Shown: in pieces, positions 10,108 through 17,371 of the stretch
How the letters are laid out: each line of letters opens with the position of its first letter
Position numbering within the stretch: the first letter of the stretch is position 1
Assembly: GCF_036860675.1 (NCBI RefSeq)
Contig: NZ_JAYKGK010000001.1
Span: 1-64,000 of the forward strand
Direction of reading: 5' to 3'
Length of the DNA: 64,000 nucleotides
Source of the DNA: Rosettibacter primus
GTDB lineage: Bacteria > Bacteroidota > Ignavibacteria > Ignavibacteriales > Melioribacteraceae
Translations under genes and position numbers: made by a program
The notes under the pieces: model-generated
Databases searched by the model: none
Told to the model about the DNA's origin: nothing
Seen by the model: only the letters and a program-made list of their open reading frames with translations

Positions 10108-10894
10108 TAAAACTAATAATTTTTTAACAATATATGATTAGATACAAAAATGCAGAATTAATTCTATACTATGATTTATTTATAAATATTTGATGAATAG
10201 AAAGGGCTTATAAAAAATTTTTGATTAGAGTATTATTGATTTTATCTTGAGCAATTGTTAATTTGCATAAAAAATAAAAGGGCATAAAAGTAGTAAGGGC
10301 TTATTAAATCCAGCATTTTATTCCTGATAAGTTAAGGGTTGAGAATATAGTACCGTTAAAATGGTATATATTTTAATCCGCTTGAGGGATAGTATTTTTC
10401 ATGGATTATTAAAAAATATGTACTGTTTTAACGATTTTTTTTCTATAAATTTTATGCCATGTGACTGACGTGGCGGAGCTATATCTAAACTAATTTATTT
10501 TATATTGTTCTTTAAAACTTGTGAATTAATATTAGGAATGTTGGAATAATGAAATGGAGTGAAAATTAATTATGTGTATTAATTATAGAACACAGCTAAG
10601 TTTAATTAAAAATATTAATGACTCAACTGTATCACTCTTCTGACAGAAACTGTCTGAAAAATCAATTGAGATGCAAGATTTATCTGCTAATGAGTATTCT
10701 TGATATAATCTAATGAATTTTCAAAGAACAAGCTTTTAATATAGAACACAGATGACACAGATTATAACAGATTTACACAGATTAAAAATTGAAAAATTAC
10801 TTTTTTGATAAATACATAATGTCAATATAAAAAAATAATTAAAGAGGGGAGTCTAAAATTACTTTTTAATATTAGACAACCCCTCGTCAATGCA
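10108..10894. other. Gene-poor intergenic region
   Basis: AT-rich and without a convincing reading frame. It contains one half-copy of the ACACAGAT-type repeat at about 10742-10790. Nothing else was recognised; no terminator with a clear T-run was seen after the barrel gene. Confidence 0.6.
10742..10790. repeat. ACACAGAT-type dispersed repeat, half copy
   Basis: The words GAACACAGATGACACAGAT, AACAGAT and ACACAGATT occur in tandem, the same words that build the longer imperfect palindromes at 13524-13781, 35652-35800, 38235-38460 and 40973-41060. Only the left half is present here. Confidence 0.75.
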
Positions 10895-11593
10895 TTAACT
10901 CAACTCAGAATAAAATGTGCTTGAATAATTTACTAAAATATTTCTCTCATCATAAGTAAGCAATGCAGAGAAAATCTTTTTATTCTGATATGAGTTAAAT
11001 TTAGTTTGTAGAGTTGTTGACAACATTATTTCAAAAGAAAGTGCTTCTGTTAAATTAACATTCAACATGTTGGATGATACGTTAACAAAGTCATAAGCAG
11101 GTACATCACCGTTAACCGGATTCGAAAAGTAGATTAAGGAACTAATTCTTGCATTCTTTTCAATATTAGTATCAATTAGCGATGCTTCAGTTAATGGATG
11201 TAAATTAATAATCAGTTTATCCTGCTCAACACTTACAGAATTTAGCCTTACTCCTACTTTTGAATCCGGCACAATTTTCAGATTATTATTAATCGAATCA
11301 CCGTTAATAAAAGGATACACAACCGATATCAAATAATTATACACATTAATATTTGAATTCTTTGGTAAGGAATAAGACCAGATTTCACGTAAATGCGAAT
11401 CAGAATAAATTATAGAGGAAATCTTAGTTGCCATCTTAAATTTAGAAATACGCATAAAATATTCATCAGTATTTGGAGGAGTATAGCTTACTGGCTTCTG
11501 GGCAATATAATTTTTCCCGTTGCGCTGTCTAAATACAGCATTACCAAATGTTCCTTTTATGTTACCAAAATGCTGTTTTTTTAATTCAGCCAT
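10895..11593 (-). CDS. DUF6266-like conserved protein of unknown function
   Basis: A 232-residue protein without signal peptide or membrane helix. The N terminus (GNIKGTFGNAVFRQRNGKNY, then AQKP) resembles the start of DUF6266-type proteins that are abundant in Bacteroidota. The rest looks beta-rich. It is alone on the minus strand between two gene-poor repeat regions, so context does not indicate function. The assignment rests on the N-terminal motif only. Confidence 0.6.
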   Translation of the reverse strand: MAELKKQHFGNIKGTFGNAVFRQRNGKNYIAQKPVSYTPPNTDEYFMRISKFKMATKISSIIYSDSHLREIWSYSLPKNSNINVYNYLISVVYPFINGDSINNNLKIVPDSKVGVRLNSVSVEQDKLIINLHPLTEASLIDTNIEKNARISSLIYFSNPVNGDVPAYDFVNVSSNMLNVNLTEALSFEIMLSTTLQTKFNSYQNKKIFSALLTYDERNILVNYSSTFYSELS

Positions 11594-11711
11594 TTTTACA
11601 CTCCATTTTATTTTATTATAAAATTTAGTTTATTTTATTTATTTAATATTCTTACGAAAACATTGATTAAACAGGGGGTGGGCGGGCTTTAAGGTATATT
11701 TCATCATCGAT

Positions 11712-11769
11712 TAAACTCGTCTCATCGATATGGAATAATCGAAGGATAAGCGAATTTGAGACGAGTTTA
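11712..11769. repeat. Perfect 13-bp inverted repeat with 32-nt loop
   Basis: TAAACTCGTCTCA at 11712-11724 is exactly complementary to TGAGACGAGTTTA at 11757-11769. There is no T-run next to either arm, so a terminator is not the obvious reading. It lies upstream (on the minus strand) of the DUF6266-like gene and is unlike the other repeat families here. Confidence 0.75.
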
Positions 11770-12319
11770 TGCTAAATTATAACTAAATTAAACAAGATGT
11801 AAGTAACCGAAAAACGGTTGTCCAAAGAATTTACATAGATTAAAATAAACATATTAAAATCTAATAGTTTTTATTTCCTATATATTTAAACGATTTGAAA
11901 TATTAAAATTGCCGTGTTAAAAAATATTTTTTTATAATATATAGTGTAAGAAAAACAAAAAACAATATTTTAGATTAAATTTTTAAAGAAATTACACCGT
12001 CATTCTGAATGGAACGAAGCGGAATGAAGAATCTCTAAAAACGAAAAATAGAGTCAGATTCTTCGTCGTCCACCTTTCGGTGGGATTCCTCAGAATGACA
12101 AGGGAAAAGAATTATGGGGGGCTCCTCAGAATGACAGAAAAAAGTATAATTGTCATTCTGAGTCGCCGAAGGCGAGGAAGAATCTCTTAAAAACAAGAGA
12201 ATCAAGTCATACTGAGTCCGCTGCAGGCGGACGAAGTATCTTAACAAAAAAGAAGGTATAATAATTTAGTTTTTTAATTAATATAACTAATCCCCCGAGA
12301 AATACTTTGAGCTAAAAGT

Positions 12320-12345
12320 CCCTCTCTTTTTAAGAGAGGGATTTA
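12320..12345. repeat. CCCTCTC/GAGAGGG hairpin repeat
   Basis: TCCCTCTCTT followed closely by AAGAGAGGGA forms a perfect short hairpin, followed by TTTAGGGAGAG. Copies occur at 13020-13045, 40081-40104 (imperfect), 51262-51285 and 51982-52002. It travels with the TCATTCTGA and ACACAGAT families in composite blocks. Confidence 0.8.
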
Positions 12346-13019
12346 GGGAGAGTTTTTTATAATGATTGAATTGAAAATAAAAAGTCATTCTGAATGAAGC
12401 GAAGCGAAATGAAGAATCTCTTAAATAAAAAGATTAGATTCTTCGTCGTCCACCTAACGGTGGGACTCCTCAGAATGACAAGGGAAAAGAATAACGGCGG
12501 ACTCCTCAGAATGACAGAAAAAAGTAGAATTGTCATTCTGAGTCGCCGAAGGCGAGGAAGAATCTAAATAATAATATTGTTTTTGAGATTCTTCGTCATC
12601 CACCTTTGGCGGATTCCTCAGAATGACAGGAAAGAAATAACACTGTCATTCTGAATGAAGCGAAGCGGAATGAAGAATCTCTTAAAAAGAAATAACACTG
12701 TCATTCTGAATGAAGCGAAGCGGAATGAAGAATCTCTTAAAACGAAAAATAGAGTCAGATTCTTCGTCGCCCGCTTTCAGCGGTCTCCTCAGAATGACAA
12801 GGGAAAAGAATAACGGCGGACTCCTCAGAATGACAGAAAAAAGTATAATTGTCATTCTGACTCGCCAAAGGCGAGGAAGAATCTCTTAAAAACAAAAGAA
12901 TTAAGTCATACTGAGTCCGTTGCAAGCAGAGGAAGTATCTCAACAAAAAAGAAGGTATAATAATTTAGTTTTTTAATTTAATATAACTAATCCCCCGAGA
13001 AATACTTTGAGCTAAAAGT

Positions 13020-13045
13020 CCCTCTCTTTTTAAGAGAGGGATTTA
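13020..13045. repeat. CCCTCTC/GAGAGGG hairpin repeat (second copy)
   Basis: Identical to the copy 700 bases upstream, including about 80 bases of flanking sequence on each side, as expected from the tandem duplication. Confidence 0.8.
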
Positions 13046-13523
13046 GGGAGAGTTTTTTATAATGATTGAATTGAAAATAAAAAGTCATTCTGAATGAAGC
13101 GAAGCGAAATGAAGAATCTCTTAAATAAAAAGATTAGATTCTTCGTCGTCCACCTAACGGTGGGACTCCTCAGAATGACAAGGGAAAAGAATAATGGCGG
13201 ACTCCTCAGAACGACAGGGAAAGTGGTATTGTCATTCTGAGTCGCCGAAGGCGAGGAAGAATCTAAATAATAATATTGTTTTTGAGATTCTTCGTCGAAT
13301 GCCTTACGGCAGCCTCCTCAGAATGACAGGGAGAAAATAATGGCGAATTCCTCAGATTGACAGGAAAAAAATAACATCGTCATTCTGAATGAAGCGAAGC
13401 GAAATGAAGAATCTCTTAAAAGCGAAAAATGGGATTAGATTCTTCGTCGTCCACCTAACGGTGGGACTCCTCAGAATGACAGGGAAAAAAATAATGGCGG
13501 TCAACTCAGACAGAATGACAAAA

Positions 13524-13781
13524 TTATTACACGCAGATAAATGCAGATTATCGCACATATTCACAGATAAAATCAGCGCAAATCTTTGTGTTACTAGCTT
13601 ACCTGCGATTAAAAAACGCAAAGGCACAAAGGACGAAAAGTAAAAATCTGTGAAAATCTTGTCTTATCAGTGTCATCAGTGTGCAAAAAATGGGTTAATG
13701 AACACAGATAACACAGATTAGACAGATGACCACAAAATAAAATCTATGAAAATCATATATCATCAGTGTTATCAGTGTGCA
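13524..13781. repeat. Two ACACAGAT-type imperfect palindromes
   Basis: The stretch is built from CACAGAT/GCAGAT words on the left and their complements (CTTGTCTTATCAGTGTCATC) on the right, twice in a row (about 13524-13690 and 13701-13781). The first copy has diverged (GCAGATAAATGCAGATTATC). It directly precedes the promoter region of the sigma-like gene. Confidence 0.8.
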
Positions 13782-13858
13782 AAATTAAATTATGGCAATT
13801 TTGTTGTATTTAAGTCGTTTAAATAATATGAAAATTATAACCATTAAGAGGGTTTTAG

Positions 13859-14467
13859 TTGAGTTTAGAAGAGCAATTAAAAATTTATGAATTTATTAAT
13901 ATATTTATCAAAAACGATTTTAATAATGCAAGTTATTATTGCTATACTTGGAACGGAACAAATGGAATATATTTTAGAGAAAAGCGCCCAGAGGATTTTG
14001 TGTTACATATATTAGAACTAGTTATCGAGGGAAAAAGAAAAGTTTATCTTGAAAGTTATAATACATTTAAAAATTCTATCTATTATCATCTAAAGAATGA
14101 AATGCTGACTTATTTTAAATGCAGAAAGAAATTAGTTGAAGAAGAAAACCCTCATTATATCAATGTTGATGATTCTAAAATAGTCCCTTACGATGATGAT
14201 ATTAATTATGAAAATAATAATGATCCTCGGGAATCTGAAATACTAAATTATGTAGAAAATAATGAAATAAAAGAAAAATTATTGAATTTAATTGACCCTG
14301 AGAATGAACTTGAAGAATGGTTAGTATTGAATGCATATTTAGAAGGCAAGAAAAGAGAAGAAATAGCAGAAGATTTAGGGATTTCAGTTAATGAAGTAAC
14401 GAACATCAAAAAGAGAATAATTAGAAAGTTAAAAAGAAGATTACAAACATCAAAAAGAAGGGCATAA
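13859..14467 (+). CDS. Sigma-70-like RNA polymerase sigma factor
   Basis: A 202-residue protein that probably directs RNA polymerase to specific promoters. Residues about 38-85 (RPEDFVLHILELVIEGKR through NEMLTYF) resemble sigma region 2. Residues about 155-195 (YLEGKKREEIAEDLGISV, then EVTNIKKRIIRKL) form a region 4 helix-turn-helix. A long acidic linker rich in D and N joins them. The start is TTG 13859, chosen for the upstream AAGAGGG ribosome site. It is followed one base later by a small gene, then an ImmA/IrrE peptidase. It may be a phage- or element-type sigma factor; target promoters are unknown. Confidence 0.7.
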   Translation: MSLEEQLKIYEFINIFIKNDFNNASYYCYTWNGTNGIYFREKRPEDFVLHILELVIEGKRKVYLESYNTFKNSIYYHLKNEMLTYFKCRKKLVEEENPHYINVDDSKIVPYDDDINYENNNDPRESEILNYVENNEIKEKLLNLIDPENELEEWLVLNAYLEGKKREEIAEDLGISVNEVTNIKKRIIRKLKRRLQTSKRRA

Positions 14468-14468
14468 A

Positions 14469-14822
14469 ATGCTTATCAATAAGAATTTCGATTTATTAGA
14501 ATATTTATTTATCAATAATTTTCTTTCAGAAGAAGAAGCCCGTCAGGCATTAATTGAGGAGGGGGTCAATATTGAAGAAATTGATTCCAAAGTACAGCAG
14601 TTTCTTCAAAAGCTAAATGCAAGAGAATCAATTATTAAAGGAAAATTAAAAAAGGCGGAGTTTGAAAAAAATCTTGAGGAATTCAAAATGTCCGATAAAA
14701 TTTCAGAAAATGAAAATATAAGTTATAGTCTTGCAGCAAGAAAAGGGGAAGCAAATCAAAAAGATAATGGAGATGAAAAGCTTTTTGATTTCATAAAGAA
14801 AAAAGAAAGTGGGAAAAAATAA
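14469..14822 (+). CDS. Small charged protein, partner of the sigma-like factor
   Basis: A 117-residue hydrophilic protein without membrane helix; not recognised. The N-terminal half is helical with an SEEEARQALIEEG segment, the C-terminal half is lysine- and glutamate-rich and probably disordered. It starts one base after the sigma-like gene, so the two should be coupled. By position it could be a cytosolic anti-sigma or accessory protein and a substrate of the peptidase encoded next; this is inference only. Confidence 0.65.
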   Translation: MLINKNFDLLEYLFINNFLSEEEARQALIEEGVNIEEIDSKVQQFLQKLNARESIIKGKLKKAEFEKNLEEFKMSDKISENENISYSLAARKGEANQKDNGDEKLFDFIKKKESGKK

Positions 14823-14960
14823 TTATTATAAGTATTAATGTTAATTGGTATTTATAGTGAATATATTAAGAAAACTCAGACAAATTGTATAAAGGAATAA
14901 TGTCATAAGAAAAATTAATGGTATTCAGAGATTATCATTTGATTTGTATAATAATAAAAT

Positions 14961-15743
14961 ATGAAACCTTCAGAAAATGCATACAGTATTATTAATAAAT
15001 ATTGTATAACCTCACCATCTGAATTAAATCTTATAGAAATATTATATGCAGAAAATTTGAAGTTGAAAGAAGAACCATTAAACAACTGTGAGGGCAAAAT
15101 AATTTTTGATGAAGAAATGGGGATTATCACTCTAAACTCATGCATAGTTGATGAAAGACAAAGACGGTTTACATTAGCGCATGAAATGGGACATTTTTTT
15201 AATGAGCGTGAATCTTTTAGATTTTATAATAAATTTTTACGACAAAAGTATACATGCGGATTCGAGGAATTTTATGGTAAGAAAAGAAAATTTAACCGAG
15301 AAGCTGAAGCAAATGAATTTGCAGCTGAACTATTAATGTATAAGCCCTGGTATCAAGATTTTATTAGGAATAAGCCAATCAATTTTGAACTAATGAAAGA
15401 AGCAGCTGAGTATTTTAATGTATCGCTTACTGCTGCAGTATTAAGGTATGTTTTCATTGGACAATATCCGATAGCGTTAATTTTAAGCCGAGACGGAAAA
15501 GTTGTATGGTCAGCAGTTAATGAATATTTCCCTTATAAGTTTATACCTAAGGATTATAAAGTCAGTGAAAAATCAGGAGCTTATGAATATTTTTTAGGCA
15601 AAGAAGTGCTAACATGTGTGGATGTAGTTCCTGTTTATGCTTGGTTTTCAAGAGATTATAATTGTGTTAGTGATAAATATCTCTATGAACAAAATTTTGT
15701 GATGTATAATTACAAGTGTGTTTTAACGATGCTTTGGGAGTAG
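14961..15743 (+). CDS. ImmA/IrrE-family metallopeptidase
   Basis: A 260-residue predicted zinc peptidase. The catalytic motif HEMGH is at about residues 74-78 within RRFTLAHEMGHFFNERES. A downstream EAEANEFAAELLM helix (about 113-126) supplies the usual third ligand region of COG2856. Family members cleave a cognate regulator (ImmR, DdrO) on phage or integrative elements and in DNA-damage response. Here there is no Xre-type repressor; instead a sigma-like factor and a small protein lie upstream, separated by 138 bases. It is followed at once by a heptamer minisatellite. Confidence 0.88.
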   Translation: MKPSENAYSIINKYCITSPSELNLIEILYAENLKLKEEPLNNCEGKIIFDEEMGIITLNSCIVDERQRRFTLAHEMGHFFNERESFRFYNKFLRQKYTCGFEEFYGKKRKFNREAEANEFAAELLMYKPWYQDFIRNKPINFELMKEAAEYFNVSLTAAVLRYVFIGQYPIALILSRDGKVVWSAVNEYFPYKFIPKDYKVSEKSGAYEYFLGKEVLTCVDVVPVYAWFSRDYNCVSDKYLYEQNFVMYNYKCVLTMLWE

Positions 15744-15760
15744 AGAGGGGAGAGTAATTG

Positions 15761-15854
15761 GTGGGTAGTGAATAGTGAACAGTGAGTAGTGAGTAGTTAG
15801 TAGTGAATAGTGAGTAGTGAGTAGTTAGTAGTGAATAGTGAGTAGTGAGTAGTT
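15761..15854 (+). repeat. TAGTGAG heptamer minisatellite, left arm of first four-helix-bundle module
   Basis: Tandem heptamers TAGTGAG, TAGTTAG and TAGTGAA recur in the order GAG-GAG-TAG-GAA, giving a 28-base higher-order period for about three cycles. The complementary heptamers occur at 16260-16320 on the other side of the gene, so the two arrays can pair in a transcript. Confidence 0.9.
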
Positions 15855-15891
15855 GAAAAATTGTTGAGTTGTATAAATTAATGAGTGGAAT

Positions 15892-16254
15892 TTGAATAAT
15901 CACAAAGACTTAATAGTTTGGCAAAAAAGTATTGAGCTTGTTACAAAAACTTATGAAGCCACTAATAATTTCCCTAAAGAAGAACTCTTTGGATTAACCA
16001 GTCAATTAAGGAGAGCAGCAATATCAGTTCCGTCAAATATATCAGAAGGATTTGCTCGGAAACATAACAAAGAATTAATTCAGTTTTTATATGTTTCGCT
16101 TGGTTCATCCGTTGAAATTGAAACACAATTATTAATTGCAAAAAATATAAACTATCTTAATGATGAAATTTATATATCATTAAACGAACATTTAAGTGAA
16201 ATAAAAAAGATGCTAATCGGTCTTATCCACAAGCTTGAATCGAACAAAACTTAA
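15892..16254 (+). CDS. Four-helix-bundle protein (S23/IVS family), copy 1
   Basis: A 120-residue member of the TIGR02436 family: HKDLIVWQKSIELVTKTYEA, then GLTSQLRRAAISVPSNISEG and a C-terminal SEIKKMLIGLIHKLES helix. The family is known from intervening sequences inside 23S rRNA genes and is related in fold to Avd of diversity-generating retroelements; its molecular role is unsettled. The start is TTG 15892; the ATG at 15881 gives only a four-codon frame. A second copy at 16973 differs at three bases. Minisatellites on both sides are mutually inverted. Confidence 0.88.
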   Translation: MNNHKDLIVWQKSIELVTKTYEATNNFPKEELFGLTSQLRRAAISVPSNISEGFARKHNKELIQFLYVSLGSSVEIETQLLIAKNINYLNDEIYISLNEHLSEIKKMLIGLIHKLESNKT

Positions 16255-16259
16255 AAAAT

Positions 16260-16320
16260 CTACTAACTATTAACTTAACTGCTCACTACTCACTACTAAC
16301 TATTCACTAGTAACTATCAG
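16260..16320 (-). repeat. Heptamer minisatellite, right arm of first module
   Basis: CTAACTA, CTCACTA, CTCACTA, CTAACTA and TTCACTA follow one another and are the reverse complements of the heptamers at 15761-15854. Pairing would place the four-helix-bundle gene in the loop. Confidence 0.88.
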
Positions 16321-16352
16321 CTGGTAAATTTTCAAAAGTAGCTGTATATTAA

Positions 16353-16613
16353 ATGAAAAAGATTATATTTTCGCATCATGCTCTAAATAAAATTCAAATT
16401 CTTCGTAACCATCAAGTATTTGTTGATGAAAATCTAATAACAAAAATAATTTCAAAACCAGATAGAATTGAAAGTGGCTATAAGAATCGGTTAGTTGCTC
16501 AGGGTATGCTAGATGATAAACATGTATTAAGATTTGTTTATGAAGAGTTCGAAGAAGAAATAAAAATAATTACAATGTATCCAGCCAGGAGGTCAAGATA
16601 TGAAAAAGATTAA
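16353..16613 (+). CDS. DUF4258 protein, candidate toxin
   Basis: An 86-residue protein of the DUF4258 type: an N-terminal FSHHALNKIQILR, a central DKHVLRFVYEE and a C-terminal IITMYPARRSRYE. DUF4258 has a small BrnT/RelE-like fold and is often annotated as a possible toxin. The stop overlaps the next gene by 14 bases, and that gene is a DUF2283 protein, a recurrent neighbour of DUF4258. A toxin-antitoxin role is suggested by this pairing but not shown. Confidence 0.78.
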   Translation: MKKIIFSHHALNKIQILRNHQVFVDENLITKIISKPDRIESGYKNRLVAQGMLDDKHVLRFVYEEFEEEIKIITMYPARRSRYEKD

Positions 16614-16809
16614 ATATGATAAAGAAACTGACATCTTAATTATTGAATTTTCTGATAAACCTATTGAACATGCTGAGGAAGAAGGACCTATTATTATCCA
16701 CTTTACAAAAGATGACGAACCTGTATTGTTGGAGATTCAAGGCGGAAAAGAATTTATATTAAATACGTTTAATAGTATAATTAATGAAAAAGAAGTCGTT
16801 TTTACTTAA
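16600..16809 (+). CDS. DUF2283 protein, candidate antitoxin
   Basis: A 69-residue protein with the DUF2283 signature: KYDKETDILIIEFSDKPIEH, then an acidic strand and VLLEIQGGKEF. It overlaps the DUF4258 gene, so the two are co-translated. The ribosome site GGAGG lies inside the upstream gene seven bases before the ATG. The pair sits between the two near-identical four-helix-bundle copies. Confidence 0.8.
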   Translation: MKKIKYDKETDILIIEFSDKPIEHAEEEGPIIIHFTKDDEPVLLEIQGGKEFILNTFNSIINEKEVVFT

Positions 16810-16852
16810 TTAATTTGATTTGTGGAAGGTGGAAGGTAGAGGGGGGAGGGTG

Positions 16853-16935
16853 TAGGGAATAGTGAGTAGTGAGTAGTGAGTAGTGAATAGTGAGTAGTGA
16901 ATAGTTAGTAGTTAGTAGTTAGTAGTTAGTAGTTG
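16853..16935 (+). repeat. TAGTGAG/TAGTTAG heptamer minisatellite, left arm of second module
   Basis: Heptamers TAGTGAG (several), TAGTGAA and then five or so TAGTTAG units. The order differs from the first array although the gene downstream is almost identical, so the repeat evolves faster than the gene. Confidence 0.9.
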
Positions 16936-16972
16936 AAAAAATTGTTGAGTTGTATAAAAAAATGAGTGGAAT

Positions 16973-17335
16973 TTGAATAATCACAAAGACTTAATAGTTT
17001 GGCAAAAAAGTATTGAGCTTGTTACAAAAACTTATGAAGCCACTAATAATTTCCCTAAAGAAGAACACTTTGGATTAACCAGTCAATTAAGGAGAGCAGC
17101 AATATCAGTTCCATCAAATATATCAGAAGGATTTGCTCGGAAACATAACAAAGAATTAATTCAGTTTTTATATGTTTCGCTTGGTTCATCCGTTGAAATT
17201 GAAACACAATTATTAATTGCAAAAAATATAAACTATCTTAATGATGAAATTTATATATCATTAAACGAACATTTAAGTGAAATAAAAAAGATGCTAATCG
17301 GTCTAATCCACAAGCTTGAATCGAACAAAACTTAA
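16973..17335 (+). CDS. Four-helix-bundle protein (S23/IVS family), copy 2
   Basis: A 120-residue near-duplicate of copy 1: three base differences in 363, one of which changes Leu to His in the EELFG segment. About 38 bases upstream of the TTG start and about 9 downstream are also shared, after which the flanks become minisatellite. The duplication is recent. Function as for copy 1 is unknown. Confidence 0.88.
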   Translation: MNNHKDLIVWQKSIELVTKTYEATNNFPKEEHFGLTSQLRRAAISVPSNISEGFARKHNKELIQFLYVSLGSSVEIETQLLIAKNINYLNDEIYISLNEHLSEIKKMLIGLIHKLESNKT

Positions 17336-17339
17336 AAAA

Positions 17340-17364
17340 TCTACTAACTACTAACTATTAACTA
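17340..17364 (-). repeat. Short heptamer minisatellite, right arm of second module
   Basis: CTACTAACTACTAACTATTAAC is complementary to the TAGTTAG units at 16900-16933. It lies directly before the fcl start codon at 17372. Confidence 0.8.
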
Positions 17365-17371
17365 AACATAT

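Larger units (their letters stand above)
11999..13519. repeat. Array of about 25 TCATTCTGA-family palindromic elements
   Basis: Each unit has outer arms TCATTCTGA and AAGAATCT (or their complements) around a small tip stem-loop. Visible tips include CCACCTTTCGGTGG, CCACCTAACGGTGG, CCGCTTTCAGCGG, TGCCTTACGGCA, GCCGAAGGC and CCGCTGCAGGCGG. Some units are halves. The array contains a tandem duplication of about 700 bp (11999-12698 and 12699-13378), then a partial third copy. Apparent reading frames through it (CHSEES-type peptides) come from the repeat. Similar dispersed elements are known as intergenic repeats in many AT-rich bacterial genomes. Confidence 0.9.

Noticed and set aside
10108..10894. 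tRNA or other structured RNA gene
   Set aside because: No cloverleaf, T-loop GTTCAA-type motif or known RNA family signature could be found by eye.
12035..12946. Minus-strand reading frames with CHSEES/LRDSSS peptides in the palindrome array (12035-12247, 12755-12946)
   Set aside because: They are translations of the TCATTCTGA repeats, recur wherever the repeat occurs, and have no ribosome site or conserved protein features.
11999..13519. CRISPR array
   Set aside because: Repeats are palindromic with variable spacing, spacers are themselves repeats, and no cas gene is near.
13352..13643. Overlapping frames on both strands (13352-13627 minus, 13389-13643 plus)
   Set aside because: Both lie over palindromes and ACACAGAT-type repeat; composition is repeat-driven.
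14469..15743. Phage remnant
   Set aside because: A sigma-like factor and ImmA-type peptidase can be phage-borne, but no integrase, capsid, terminase or attachment repeat is visible.
15667..15903. Minus-strand frame encoding LLTTHYS repeats
   Set aside because: A translation of the TAGTGAG heptamer array overlapping the end of the ImmA/IrrE gene and the start of the four-helix-bundle gene.
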